A program made the position numbers and the translations under genes. Below the pieces are notes generated by a model. The model had not been told where the DNA came from. It worked only from the letters and a program-made list of their open reading frames with translations, and made no database searches. DNA of 64,000 bases from Chloroflexota bacterium (GTDB lineage Bacteria > Chloroflexota > Anaerolineae > Aggregatilineales > Phototrophicaceae), in contig JACAER010000024.1 in the NCBI GenBank assembly GCA_013388745.1, positions 1 to 64,000 of the forward strand. Reading direction: 5' to 3'. Shown here one piece after another: positions 9,805 through 18,217 of this stretch. Numbering within the stretch: position 1 is the first letter of the stretch; every line of letters starts with the position of its first letter.

Positions 9805-9951
9805 TTAGAGCTGTTGGACGATATTCGAGAAGATGTTCCCGATCGTCGGGCCAAGCAGCGCCAGGATGATGATCACCACAATGGCAACCAACACCAGGAT
9901 GAGCGCATATTCAACGAGGCCCTGGCCCTTTTCACGCGGCATATAAAGCAT
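9805..9951 (-). CDS. Flp/Fap-type pilin, 48 residues
   Basis: A 48-codon frame beginning MLYMPREKGQGLVEYALILV. It has the Flp prepilin signature: a short basic leader, a Gly-Gln-Gly processing region, the conserved Glu-Tyr pair, then a hydrophobic helix ending at NIFSNIVQQL. Such proteins are cut by the TadV-type prepilin peptidase and assembled into tight-adherence pili by the Tad machinery. AGGAG lies about 10 bases before the ATG. A promoter at 9990-10019 and a strong terminator at 9758-9782 bracket it, so it is a monocistronic transcript. No tad assembly genes lie in the window, so the machinery must be elsewhere. Confidence 0.88.
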   Translation of the reverse strand: MLYMPREKGQGLVEYALILVLVAIVVIIILALLGPTIGNIFSNIVQQL

Positions 9952-9989
9952 GGCAATGATTCTCCTACTTGAGTCCAGTCGATAGCATC

Positions 9990-10019
9990 ATCCTAGCATA
10001 AAGAATTCGAGCTTGTCAA
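9990..10019 (-). promoter_or_regulatory. Sigma-70-like promoter of the pilin gene
   Basis: On the minus strand a perfect TTGACA (10014-10019) is separated by 18 bases from TAGGAT (9990-9995), about 40 bases before the pilin ATG. Confidence 0.6.
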
Positions 10020-10117
10020 GCGCAATATATATTAATTTTGTGTTTTTTTATTAACGCTTCGGATTTGGCCGCAACATAACATCCCACCCGCTTTTTGAGG
10101 ACAATCATCACGCGCTT

Positions 10118-10146
10118 TTGACAAAGAGTTAGCGCCGTCTTAAAAT
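10118..10146 (+). promoter_or_regulatory. Sigma-70-like promoter of the EF-G-like gene
   Basis: TTGACA (10118-10123), 17-base spacer, TAAAAT (10141-10146). GGAGG follows at 10183-10187, 12 bases before the ATG at 10200. Confidence 0.75.
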
Positions 10147-10199
10147 CTGTGCCATGAGCACCATCTCAAACAGCTTTTTCCTGGAGGCAAGTTTTCTTT

Positions 10200-12272
10200 A
10201 TGAGGGAATATACGTCCGAAAACATCCGCAACATCGTGCTGGTCGGACACCAAGGCTCTGGCAAAACCACGTTAGTCGAAGCCCTGCTTTACAACACCGG
10301 CGCGATCAACCGCATGGGGCGCGTTGAGGAGCGCAATACAGTTTCTGATTGGGAAGAAGACGAAAAAGAACGCGGCCTGTCTTTAACCACCTCACTGGTC
10401 CCGATCGAATTTCAAGACACCAAAATCAACGTTCTCGACGCCCCCGGTTACTCCGATTTTCAGGGCGATATGAAAAACGCCATCCGTGTGGCCGATTCGG
10501 TGATCGTCGTGGTGGACGCGGTGTCTGGCGTGGAGGTAGGCACGGAGATCGCCTGGAATTTCGCCAAAGACTATTTACAGCCGATCATCGTCGTGATCAA
10601 CAAACTGGATCGCGAAAACGCCGATTACAATCGCACGCTCAACAGCCTGAAAGAAAGCTTCCCCGAATACAAATTTATCCCGGTGATGCTGCCTATCGGC
10701 GAGCAGGCCGGTTTTAAGGGCGTCGTCAACGTGCTGACGCAAAAGGCCTACTATAATGAAGGCCGCGAGCGTTCCGACCTGCCCGCCGACCTGAAAGACG
10801 CGACGGAAGAAGCGCATACCGCGCTGGTCGAAGCGGCCGCCGAAAGCTCCAACGAACTGATCGAAAAATATTTCTCCGAAGGCGAGCTGTCGTTCGAAGA
10901 AATCCGCGACGGCATGCGCAAAGCGGCGCGCGATCACTCGCTCAACACTGTCCCGGTTTTTGTCACCTCCGGCCAGAAGAATGTCGGCATCGTGCCGCTG
11001 CTGGAAGCGCTGGTGGTCTACACGTCACCGCCCACCGAACGCCGCGTGCAGGTGGAAAAACCCGACGGCACGCGCGAATTCCTGTACGCGCCGCAGAGCG
11101 ACGACGGCCCGCTGGCCGCCTACGTCTTTAAATCGACCACCGATCGTTTCGTCGGCCAGATGACGTATTTCCGCATCTTCAGCGGCAAAGTCTCGTCCGA
11201 CGGGCGTTTTCTGAACACGTCGCGCGGGGTAGAAGAACGCTTTAACTCGCTCATGCTGCTGCGCGGTAAAGAGCAGCTGCCCATCAGTGTGCTGCACGCT
11301 GGCGATATTGGCGTTGTCGCCAAACTCACCAACACACATACGGGCGACACCTTCGCCGGCAAAGACACGGGTTTTAAGGTGACGCAGCCCGCCTTCCCCG
11401 CGCCGCTCTACATGGTCGCGCTCAGCCCGCGCACCCAGGCCGACAGCGCCAAAATGGGCACGATCCTCACCAGCTTGTGCGAATCGGATCCGACACTGCG
11501 CTGGCGACAAGACCCCGACACCAACCAGACAGTGCTGGAAGGCATGGGCGAAGTGCATGTGAATGTCGCTATCGCCCGCGCCGAAAAATTAGGCGTTGGC
11601 ATTGATCTGCTCATGCCTAAAGTGCCCTATAAAGAGACGGTCACCAAGACCAGCGAAACCACTTACCGCCACAAGAAGCAGACCGGCGGCGCCGGCCAGT
11701 TCGCCGAAGTCTCGCTGCGGGTCGAGCCGAATCCCGGTAACGGCTATCAGTACGAAACGCGCATCGTCGGCGGCGTGATTTCGCAGGCTTTTTTGCCGTC
11801 GATCGATAAGGGCATTCAGTCGGTTATCCCGGAAGGCATCATCGCCGGCTACCCGATTACCGACGTGAAGGCTGTCGTCTTTGATGGCAAAATGCACCCT
11901 GTCGATTCCAAAGACATCGCCTTCCAGATCGCCGGGCGTGAAGGCTTCAAAGAAGCTTTCCAGGAAGCCAACCCGGTGCTGCTGGAACCGATCATGAACG
12001 TCAAGATTACCGTGCCGGAAACCATGATGGGCGACATCATGGGCGATCTGAACTCACGGCGCGGGCGCGTGCAGGGCATGGACTCCGCCGGGCATCTGAG
12101 CATCGTCACGGCGCAGGTGCCGCTGGCGGAAATGCTGCGCTATGGCAACGATCTGCGCTCAATGACAGGCGGGCGCGGCATCTATACGATGGAATTCAGC
12201 CATTACGAAACCGTGCCGGCGCACCTGATGGCGTCGATCATCGCGGCGCATAAAGCCGAGGCAAGCCACTAA
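10200..12272 (+). CDS. fusA: Elongation factor G-like GTPase (EF-G2 type)
   Basis: 690 residues with the five-domain translational GTPase layout: P-loop GHQGSGKT (16-23), ERGLSLTTS in switch I, DAPGYSDF near 80 (in place of the canonical DTPGHVDF) and NKLD near 134. The variant G-motifs resemble the EF-G2/EF-G-like branch (such as the second EF-G of Thermus) more than the housekeeping EF-G. Family role: GTP-driven movement on the ribosome; EF-G2 proteins may have specialised translocation or recycling roles. It has its own promoter and terminator, and is not in an rpsL-rpsG-tuf operon. The fusA symbol is therefore a family label; the main translocase could be encoded elsewhere. Confidence 0.9.
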   Translation: MREYTSENIRNIVLVGHQGSGKTTLVEALLYNTGAINRMGRVEERNTVSDWEEDEKERGLSLTTSLVPIEFQDTKINVLDAPGYSDFQGDMKNAIRVADSVIVVVDAVSGVEVGTEIAWNFAKDYLQPIIVVINKLDRENADYNRTLNSLKESFPEYKFIPVMLPIGEQAGFKGVVNVLTQKAYYNEGRERSDLPADLKDATEEAHTALVEAAAESSNELIEKYFSEGELSFEEIRDGMRKAARDHSLNTVPVFVTSGQKNVGIVPLLEALVVYTSPPTERRVQVEKPDGTREFLYAPQSDDGPLAAYVFKSTTDRFVGQMTYFRIFSGKVSSDGRFLNTSRGVEERFNSLMLLRGKEQLPISVLHAGDIGVVAKLTNTHTGDTFAGKDTGFKVTQPAFPAPLYMVALSPRTQADSAKMGTILTSLCESDPTLRWRQDPDTNQTVLEGMGEVHVNVAIARAEKLGVGIDLLMPKVPYKETVTKTSETTYRHKKQTGGAGQFAEVSLRVEPNPGNGYQYETRIVGGVISQAFLPSIDKGIQSVIPEGIIAGYPITDVKAVVFDGKMHPVDSKDIAFQIAGREGFKEAFQEANPVLLEPIMNVKITVPETMMGDIMGDLNSRRGRVQGMDSAGHLSIVTAQVPLAEMLRYGNDLRSMTGGRGIYTMEFSHYETVPAHLMASIIAAHKAEASH

Positions 12273-12292
12273 ACGTTTTGTACAACAAACAT

Positions 12293-12329
12293 TTGGGGAC
12301 ACTCAAACGAGTATCCCCAAGTGCTTTTT
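12293..12329 (+). terminator. Terminator of the EF-G-like gene
   Basis: TTGGGGA and ACTC pair with GAGT and TCCCCAA around an AAAC loop, with one internal mismatch, followed by TTTTT at 12325-12329. Confidence 0.8.
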
Positions 12330-12367
12330 GAGCGTGAAGCTTAATCCCCTCACAGACTGGCGTCACA

Positions 12368-12489
12368 TTAAAACACGCCAAGCGCTAACAATCGTGCTCG
12401 CTCAATGATGCGCTCGGTGTTATTGATATTGAGCAATCGAAGTGTTACTCGACCGTTTGCGCTCAGAGCCCCAATCACTCCATGATCCT
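12368..12489 (-). pseudogene. Relic of an HNH endonuclease C-terminus
   Basis: Directly after the stop of the small antitoxin-like gene, another frame reads about 40 codons (including GALSANGRVTLRLLNINN) to a stop at 12368-12370. This resembles the C-terminal GLTPxGRATxxxLxLN segment of HNH endonucleases that follow this kind of small gene in cyanobacteria and Chloroflexota. The Cys-rich and HNH core that should precede it is absent. I infer a deletion that removed most of the nuclease. Confidence 0.45.
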
Positions 12490-12720
12490 TCAGCGGATTT
12501 TCAACTGCCTTACAAAATGCTCCAACCGCAGATATTCTTCAAGCTCGATACGCTCACCATCATTCAGCGTGTTATTTCGATTGCCGTCCAAAAGTAGGCG
12601 GAGACGTTCTTGCAATGCTTCAGATGGACGCAGGTCGATAATCTGCTGTGGGGTGGGCTGCGAAAGCAGGAAATCGAGAATTTCTCTGGCAGGCAGGTTT
12701 TCATGTGCGGCAATCGTCAT
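12490..12720 (-). CDS. Small conserved protein, antitoxin-like partner of HNH nucleases
   Basis: 76 residues, acidic and helical, with the signature LSQPTPQQIIDLRPSEALQE followed by RLRLLLDGNRNNTLNDGE and ending in ELEEYLRLEHFVRQLKIR. Similar short proteins occur upstream of HNH endonuclease or PIN-type genes in cyanobacteria and Chloroflexota and are treated as antitoxin-like; this is recollection of the family, not a search. A good ribosome site (AAGG 6-8 bases upstream) supports the ATG at 12720. The expected nuclease downstream is reduced to a short relic, so this looks like an orphan antitoxin-like gene. Confidence 0.65.
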   Translation of the reverse strand: MTIAAHENLPAREILDFLLSQPTPQQIIDLRPSEALQERLRLLLDGNRNNTLNDGERIELEEYLRLEHFVRQLKIR

Positions 12721-12740
12721 TTTCCACCTTCTGATTCATC

Positions 12741-12771
12741 AAAAAACCCCCGCCCACTTTGAGGGCGGGGG
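12741..12771 (-). terminator. Terminator of ftsH
   Basis: On the minus strand CCCCCGCCC pairs with GGGCGGGGG around a 7-base loop and is followed by six T, ten bases after the ftsH stop. Confidence 0.88.
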
Positions 12772-12780
12772 CGTAACAGG

Positions 12781-14712
12781 TCACGCATTGGCGATCGCCG
12801 GCGGCACCGTGTCTTCTTCGACACCGGCGATCGCCAGCAGACGTTCGCGGTTCACGACCTCGTTGGTCAGCAGCTCCTGCGCCAGCGCGTCAAGCTGCGA
12901 ACGGTGTTTGAGCAGGATGGCGCGGGCCTCTTGATGCGCTTCTTCTACCAACCGCCGCACTTCGTTATCGATCACCGACGCCGTTTCTTCACTGTAAATA
13001 CGCCCCTGCGACAGCGAGTAGCCGAGGAACGGCTGGCGTTCGTCGTCGCCGAAGTTCAGCAGCCCGAAATCGCCGCTCATGCCCCAGTTGGCGACCATGC
13101 GGCGCGCGATAGCCGTCACCCGGCGCAGATCGCTTTCCGCGCCTGTGGTGATACTGCCGATCGCGATTTCTTCCGCCGCGCGTCCACCCAGCGCCATCGC
13201 CATCGTCGCCATCCAGTACTCGCGCGAGCGCATGTACTTATCGTCTTCTGGCATACTGATGGCGACCCCCAGGGCCTGCCCGCGCGGCACGATCGTGATC
13301 TTGTTGATCGGGTCGGCGTTCGGCAGATACGTCGCCACCAGCGCATGTCCCGCTTCGTGATAAGCGGCCACACGACGTTCGCTTTCGTCGGTCAGCGGGG
13401 GACGCTCTGTGCCCAGAATGATGCGGTCAAAGGCATCGGAGAAATCGCGGGCGTTGATGCGCTTGTGATTCTTGCGCGCCGCCGTCAGCGCCGCCTCGTT
13501 CGCCAGATTCGCCAGATCCGCGCCGGAAAAACCGATAGTCGTGCGCGCCAATTCATCCAGATTCACATCTTCGGCCAGTGGCTTGCCGCGCGTGTGTATT
13601 TTCAGGATGTCCAGCCGCCCTTTGCGGTCGGGCGAGCCGAGCGTCACCTGGCGGTCAAAACGTCCGGGACGCAGCAGCGCCGTATCGAGCACGTCGGGGC
13701 GGTTGGTGGCCGCCATCACGATCACGCTTTCCGTCTGGTCGAAACCGTCCATTTCGGCCAAAAGCTGGTTCAGGGTTTGCTCGCGTTCGTCATTGCCGCC
13801 GCCCAGACCCGCGCCGCGCATCCGGCCTACCGCGTCGATTTCGTCTACGAAGACAATGCTGGGCGCGGCTTCTTTGGCGCGGCGGAACAGATCGCGCACG
13901 CGCGACGCGCCGACGCCGACAAACATTTCCACGAACTCTGAAGCGGCGATGCTGAAGAAAGCGACATGCGCTTCGCCGGCCACCGCGCGCGCCATCAGGG
14001 TCTTACCCGTGCCGGGCGGCCCCACCAGCAGCACGCCGCGCGGGATACGCGCCCCCAGCGCGATATACTTTTCCGGCTCTTTCAGGAAGTCCACGATTTC
14101 GACCAGTTCGGTCTTGGCGGCGTCCTGCCCGGCCACGTCGGCGAAGGTCACCTGCGGCTTTTCCACCGTGTATTCGCGCGCCCGCGACTGCCCAAAGCCG
14201 AACACGCCCGTCATCTGGCGCTGCGCCCGGCGCGTTGACCAGATGAAAAAGGCGACAATCAGCACGAACGGCGCCAGGTTAATCAGCAGCAGCAGCAGCG
14301 GTGAGGTATCGACGATTTGCGCTTCAATCGTCACATTATGCGTGCGCAGCAGTTCCACTAATTCGCTGTCCTGAACCGGCAGCAGTGTCACCGAAAAATC
14401 GCGCACACTCACCCCACCGCTGTCGGGGGGCGTCACCGCCTGCCGGAATTCCCCGCGCAGCGTCACTTCGGCGAAGGTCACGCTGCTCACATTGTCAGCA
14501 ATAACCTGTTCAACGAAGAACGAGTAAGGCACGACAGTTGGTTCGCCGCCCGTGAAGCGCGTCAGCATATTGGGCAGCGTCAGCAGCAGCCACAGCGCCA
14601 GCACGATCAGCAGCGCCGGGCCGACCCAACGCTGCCAGTTGGGCGGCGAGGGTTCCGACGGTTGGCCGCCGGGTTTTTTTTCATCATCCGAATGGTTGGG
14701 GGGAAATTGCAT
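12781..14712 (-). CDS. ftsH: ATP-dependent zinc metalloprotease FtsH
   Basis: 643 residues, the usual FtsH length. A Pro/Ser-rich N-terminus leads into a transmembrane helix (about 30-50), an extracytoplasmic domain, and a second helix (about 138-158). The AAA+ module has Walker A GPPGTGKT near 234, Walker [10 protein letters not shown], and the second region of homology ATNRPDVLD. The zinc protease motif HEAGH lies near 452. FtsH forms membrane hexamers that extract and degrade unfolded or regulatory membrane and cytosolic proteins. It is transcribed alone, divergent from the unknown gene at 14849. Confidence 0.97.
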   Translation of the reverse strand: MQFPPNHSDDEKKPGGQPSEPSPPNWQRWVGPALLIVLALWLLLTLPNMLTRFTGGEPTVVPYSFFVEQVIADNVSSVTFAEVTLRGEFRQAVTPPDSGGVSVRDFSVTLLPVQDSELVELLRTHNVTIEAQIVDTSPLLLLLINLAPFVLIVAFFIWSTRRAQRQMTGVFGFGQSRAREYTVEKPQVTFADVAGQDAAKTELVEIVDFLKEPEKYIALGARIPRGVLLVGPPGTGKTLMARAVAGEAHVAFFSIAASEFVEMFVGVGASRVRDLFRRAKEAAPSIVFVDEIDAVGRMRGAGLGGGNDEREQTLNQLLAEMDGFDQTESVIVMAATNRPDVLDTALLRPGRFDRQVTLGSPDRKGRLDILKIHTRGKPLAEDVNLDELARTTIGFSGADLANLANEAALTAARKNHKRINARDFSDAFDRIILGTERPPLTDESERRVAAYHEAGHALVATYLPNADPINKITIVPRGQALGVAISMPEDDKYMRSREYWMATMAMALGGRAAEEIAIGSITTGAESDLRRVTAIARRMVANWGMSGDFGLLNFGDDERQPFLGYSLSQGRIYSEETASVIDNEVRRLVEEAHQEARAILLKHRSQLDALAQELLTNEVVNRERLLAIAGVEEDTVPPAIANA

Positions 14713-14848
14713 CGTCTATGCACCTATCCATATTTATTTGTCCCTAGAGTGTACACAGCAGACATTAGAATCCTACAAATATTTGCTGATTGGCGGTAGA
14801 GTGCGCTGTTATGAGCTACAATACAAAATACAAATGAGGGAGGCGCTT

Positions 14849-15475
14849 ATGGCCGATGACAAGGGTAAACCCAACCAATCACCCGCCAGCAGTGGACACA
14901 ACGACATCACAATCGCGTCAGAATTGCGTTCGCCGCTGGGCAATGTCCCCTGGACACTGGAACAGTTCTTCAAGGGCAAAATCGACCTCGATAAAGAACT
15001 GGTGATGCGTTTCCCCAACATGCCGCTGATGTCGGTCATCGGCTTTCGCAGTCTCGGCTCCAACACGCAGCGCGGGGTTGCCACGCTTTCCACCGCCGAC
15101 GGCGGCGCGAATCTGGTGGTAGACGCCAGCGCCAGCGGCGAACGCACTGTGCAGTTTTCGTTCACCTATGGTTCGATGCTCACGCTGCGGTTCCGCCTCG
15201 ACACGCTCAGCGATATGGATCGTTCGCGTTTTCTCGACCTGATGCGCCGCAACCAGCCCGGACTGACGTTCCTCTGGGGGCAGTCGCGCTGGGAGCAGGA
15301 TTACCTGATCTGCGTCACGCGCAAGCATTACACCAGTCTGCTGGCCTTCTCACGCAATCATTTTGAGGCTGCGGTGCGTCTGACGCCCAACGTCACTAAA
15401 CAGTTGGTCGATTGGATCGAAAACTTCTGGAAAGCGCCGCCCGAAGAGGAACCGCCGCAGCTTTTGACGTGGTGA
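14849..15475 (+). CDS. Unrecognised conserved-looking protein, 208 residues
   Basis: No family recognised. The ATG at 14849 has GAGGGAGG five bases upstream, which decides the start although the frame is open far upstream. The first ~25 residues are polar and disordered-looking; the rest is a mixed, soluble-looking domain rich in Arg, Phe and Trp (for example LTFLWGQSRWEQDYLICVTR), ending with an acidic/Pro-rich tail PPEEEPPQLLTW. There is no signal peptide or transmembrane helix, so it is probably cytoplasmic. Codon use matches its neighbours. It is divergent from ftsH and convergent with tRNA-Glu. Confidence 0.7.
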   Translation: MADDKGKPNQSPASSGHNDITIASELRSPLGNVPWTLEQFFKGKIDLDKELVMRFPNMPLMSVIGFRSLGSNTQRGVATLSTADGGANLVVDASASGERTVQFSFTYGSMLTLRFRLDTLSDMDRSRFLDLMRRNQPGLTFLWGQSRWEQDYLICVTRKHYTSLLAFSRNHFEAAVRLTPNVTKQLVDWIENFWKAPPEEEPPQLLTW

Positions 15476-15486
15476 GAGCCTGAAGC

Positions 15487-15511
15487 AAAAAAACCGCTTT
15501 CACAGCGGTTT
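15487..15511. terminator. Bidirectional terminator between 14849 gene and tRNA-Glu
   Basis: AAACCGCT pairs with AGCGGTTT around a short loop. A run of A precedes it, giving seven T on the minus strand for tRNA-Glu; on the plus strand the T tract is weaker. Confidence 0.75.
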
Positions 15512-15518
15512 CATTTCA

Positions 15519-15590
15519 TGACCCCACAGGGAATCGAACCCTGGTTTTGACCTTGAAAGGGTCGTGTCCTAACCTCTAGACGATGGGGCC
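15519..15590 (-). tRNA. tRNA-Glu (anticodon TTC)
   Basis: A 72-base cloverleaf on the minus strand: acceptor GGCCCCA pairs with TGGGGTC, D arm, anticodon loop CTTTCAA giving TTC, and T arm with GTTCGATTC. The 3' CCA is not encoded. Confidence 0.95.
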
Positions 15591-15608
15591 ACTTACCTTG
15601 TCAGTGTA

Positions 15609-16358
15609 TCAACTGCCCGCCGTCGAGTCAAGAGGCGCTTTGTTAAAAAGCCCGTGAGAAACGCCCAACGCCTGCCCGAAGCGCGCCTCATCCCCCGGAC
15701 GCGCCAGCCCCAGCCGCCGACGAATCGCCAGCAGCTTTTCGACCTGTGGCGCTTCCAACATGCGCGCGCCGCCGAGCTGCTCGGCCATATACAGAATGCG
15801 CGCGTTGTGCTCCAGGCTTTCCAGCCGCAGATACGCATCCCACACGGTTTGGGCTACCGTCAGCGAGCCATGATGTGCCAGCAGAATCGCATCATGTTCG
15901 CGCACCAACGCGCTGATCGCGTCGCGGTTTTCGGCGCTGGAAGGCGTGCTGTAGGGCGCTGTGGGAATCAGACCAAGCATGATAATAACTTCCGGCAGCA
16001 CACAGCGTTGAAAATCGTAACCTACCAGCGTCAGCGCCACCGCGCACTGGGGGTGCGCATGTACCACGCCCTGCACATCCGCCCGCTGGCGGTAACATTC
16101 CAGATGCATCAGCAGTTCGGATGTCGGGCGCAGCTCGGCGTTGGCCGCCGTCGGTCTATCAACGCGCTCGCCCGCCAGGTTAACGATCATCAACTGTTCC
16201 GGCGTCATGAAACCTTTCGCCAGCCCGCTGGGGGTCGCCAGAACGCGCTCTGCGTCCAGCCGCGCGCTGATATTGCCGCTGGCGCCGTCGATATACTGGC
16301 GCTCGTGCATCAAACGCCCGATCAGACAAATTTGTTCGCGTAAAGCCTGTTCGTTCAT
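15609..16358 (-). CDS. Class II aldolase / adducin family protein
   Basis: 249 residues with the class II aldolase fold: GNIS near 25, the TPSG phosphate loop near 43, zinc ligands in HAHP near 100 and LAHHGSLT near 160. Relatives cleave L-fuculose-1-phosphate, L-ribulose-5-phosphate or methylthioribulose phosphate using Zn2+. The exact substrate cannot be told from motifs alone. Its ATG overlaps the stop of the upstream cyclase gene by 4 bp, so it is the last gene of a response regulator-cyclase-aldolase operon, an unusual partner for a sugar enzyme. The C-terminal 20 residues are a flexible tail. Confidence 0.85.
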   Translation of the reverse strand: MNEQALREQICLIGRLMHERQYIDGASGNISARLDAERVLATPSGLAKGFMTPEQLMIVNLAGERVDRPTAANAELRPTSELLMHLECYRQRADVQGVVHAHPQCAVALTLVGYDFQRCVLPEVIIMLGLIPTAPYSTPSSAENRDAISALVREHDAILLAHHGSLTVAQTVWDAYLRLESLEHNARILYMAEQLGGARMLEAPQVEKLLAIRRRLGLARPGDEARFGQALGVSHGLFNKAPLDSTAGS

Positions 16359-17425
16359 GAGGAAATGGCGGCAGTCACCTTGCGGTCATCTTTTTTGCGC
16401 AGCACATTATACGTATGCACCGTGCCGGAACGTCCTTTGACATTCAGATCGCCGACTTTTTCGCTTTCGATAAACGGATTCACCGCGTCAAACGTGGCCT
16501 GGCTGATATAAATCGCGCCGCCGCGCGCCATCTGCTGCAAGCGCGCCGCGATATTCACCGTATCTCCCACCGCCGTATAGTCCATCACATCCTGCGCGCC
16601 CACATTGCCCACCACCGCCGTGCCGGTGTGAATGCCAAAATTCAATTTCATGCGCAGCGCCGGGTCAAGCTGCTCGTGGAATTTCACCAGTTCTTCGCGG
16701 ATTTTCAGCGCAGTCAGCACCGCCCGCAGCGCATGATCGGCCTGCATCAGCGGCGTGTTATACAGCGCCATCACCGCGTCGCCGATAAATTTGTCTACCG
16801 TGCCGCCGAATTCCTGCACGATGCGCACTATCAGCGTGTGATAGCGGTTGAGCAGCCGCAGCAGGTCTTCAGGCTCCGTCTGTTCAGAGGTGCTGGTGAA
16901 GTTTTCCAGATCGGCGAACAACACCGTGATCTGCTGCAACTTGCCGCCGAGTTTGACCTGGGTCGGGTCGCGCAGCAGTTCTTCGACCACAGATGGCGAA
17001 ACGAAACGTTCAAACGTCATGCGGATCGTTTCTTTTTGTTTGCGCAGTTCGTCGGTTTCGCTCTTCGCCCGCAGCCGCGCTTCGACCCGCGCCAGCAGTT
17101 CGCGGGCGTTAAACGGCTTGGTAAGGTAATCTTCGGCGCCAAGCTGCAACCCCTCGACCCGATCTTTGACCTCGATCCGCGCCGTGAGCATCAATATCGG
17201 CACTTGCGCCGTTTTTTCACTGGCCTTCAGGCGTTTGACCACCTCGAAGCCGTCCATACGTGGCATATCGACATCAAGAATAATCAAATCTGGCTGCTGC
17301 GTCTGCACAGCATTTAGCCCATCCTGACCATCGACGGCAGTAGTGACCGTATAACCGCGCATACTCAGCAGATCGGAGATCAGGCGGCGGTTATCAGCGT
17401 GGTCATCTACAACGAGGATTTTCAA
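16355..17425 (-). CDS. Response regulator fused to class III adenylate/guanylate cyclase
   Basis: An N-terminal receiver domain (ILVVDDHAD, phospho-acceptor Asp in LIILDVDMPRMDG, KPF lysine) is followed by a short helical linker and a class III cyclase domain beginning FERFVSPSVVEELL. The metal-binding aspartates are in VLFADLENFT and DKFIGDAVMALY, and the transition-state residues in VGDTVNIAARLQ. It should make cyclic nucleotide in response to phosphorylation. A TTG at 17425 with AAAGGA upstream gives LKILVVDD as the N-terminus and avoids overlap with the preceding gene; an ATG at 17455 is also in frame. It sits between a lone receiver gene and an aldolase in one operon. Confidence 0.9.
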   Translation of the reverse strand: MKILVVDDHADNRRLISDLLSMRGYTVTTAVDGQDGLNAVQTQQPDLIILDVDMPRMDGFEVVKRLKASEKTAQVPILMLTARIEVKDRVEGLQLGAEDYLTKPFNARELLARVEARLRAKSETDELRKQKETIRMTFERFVSPSVVEELLRDPTQVKLGGKLQQITVLFADLENFTSTSEQTEPEDLLRLLNRYHTLIVRIVQEFGGTVDKFIGDAVMALYNTPLMQADHALRAVLTALKIREELVKFHEQLDPALRMKLNFGIHTGTAVVGNVGAQDVMDYTAVGDTVNIAARLQQMARGGAIYISQATFDAVNPFIESEKVGDLNVKGRSGTVHTYNVLRKKDDRKVTAAISS

Positions 17426-17429
17426 GTAG

Positions 17430-17801
17430 CTATCCTTTAGCGATAAAGCGCGCAACCTTCATGGTGAGTTCCGGCAGGTTGATCGGCTTAGAAATGTATT
17501 CATCACAGCCCGCATCCAGCGCACGCTCCCTGTCTCCGACCATGGCATGTGCCGTCAGCGCGATGATCGGGATATGCTTCAGATCGGGGTTGGCTTTGAT
17601 ATAACGGGTGGCCGTCCAGCCATCCATGCGCGGCAAAGATAAATCCATCAGAATCAGATCAGGGCGTTCGATATTCGCCAGTGCCACACCCTGTTCACCA
17701 TCGTTGGCTTGCAGCACTTCATAATCGAATGAGGACAAAATGTCGGCGATCAGTGTCATATTATCGCGATTGTCTTCCACCACCAGAATCCGAGCAGCCA
17801 T
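17430..17801 (-). CDS. Single-domain response regulator
   Basis: 123 residues of receiver domain only: ILVVEDNRDN at the N-terminus, phospho-acceptor Asp in LILMDLSLPRMDG, Thr/Ala in IIALTAHAM and Lys in EYISKPIN. No output domain, so it probably acts by relaying phosphate or binding partners, like DivK-type regulators. The ATG at 17801 has GAGGAGG about 11 bases upstream; the frame is open further to 17900 but without a ribosome site. It ends five bases before the cyclase start and leads that operon. No histidine kinase is present locally. Confidence 0.9.
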   Translation of the reverse strand: MAARILVVEDNRDNMTLIADILSSFDYEVLQANDGEQGVALANIERPDLILMDLSLPRMDGWTATRYIKANPDLKHIPIIALTAHAMVGDRERALDAGCDEYISKPINLPELTMKVARFIAKG

Positions 17802-17884
17802 GCCGGACAGCGCCTCCTCAACGTGTGTGAGCGATTTCGGCCACATTCGCATTGTACCGCATTTGTCGTTTTTTGGATAACAGA

Positions 17885-17921
17885 GAAAATTAAGCGGCAC
17901 GGAGAGCCTGCGCTCCCCGTG
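17885..17921 (-). terminator. Probable terminator of lepB-ygiT operon
   Basis: On the minus strand CACGGGGAG pairs with CTCTCCGTG around a 6-base loop, with one G-T pair, followed 5 bases later by an AATTTTC tract. Confidence 0.5.
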
Positions 17922-17937
17922 TCCTGTACTCGTGCTT

Positions 17938-18207
17938 TCAGGATTTCAGACGTGGGGCTTTGCCGCTTTTCGGGGGTTTGTCGCCCAGTGCCGGGCGGGG
18001 CGGCAGCGAGCCCTGTCCGATCAGGCGCTCCAACTGCCCCAGCATTTGCTGGTCATATTCTTGCAGGCCGCAGATGTCACATGTCCAGGCGGGCATATCG
18101 GGCACACTCAGCAGAGTCCCCTGGTACAAACGGGTATAGGTCAGCGTGACGGGCCGGCATTGGCCAATCTGACAGCGCGGACAGGTGTAACTCATGCGTT
18201 GCGACAT
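17938..18207 (-). CDS. YgiT-type zinc finger protein
   Basis: 89 residues with two Cys pairs, CPRC near residue 9 and CDIC near residue 43, the arrangement of YgiT/MqsA N-terminal zinc domains, then a helical segment and a Lys/Pro-rich tail. Such domains occur in antitoxins of the MqsRA type, but the DNA-binding helix-turn-helix half of MqsA is missing here and no toxin lies adjacent. The gene follows lepB by 10 bases and has AAGGAGG six bases before the ATG, so it is translated well. I see only a small zinc-binding protein of unknown role. Confidence 0.75.
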   Translation of the reverse strand: MSQRMSYTCPRCQIGQCRPVTLTYTRLYQGTLLSVPDMPAWTCDICGLQEYDQQMLGQLERLIGQGSLPPRPALGDKPPKSGKAPRLKS

Positions 18208-18217
18208 ACTACCCTCC

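Noticed and set aside
17938..18207. MqsRA-type toxin-antitoxin system
   Set aside because: The protein lacks the helix-turn-helix half of MqsA and no mqsR-like toxin is adjacent.
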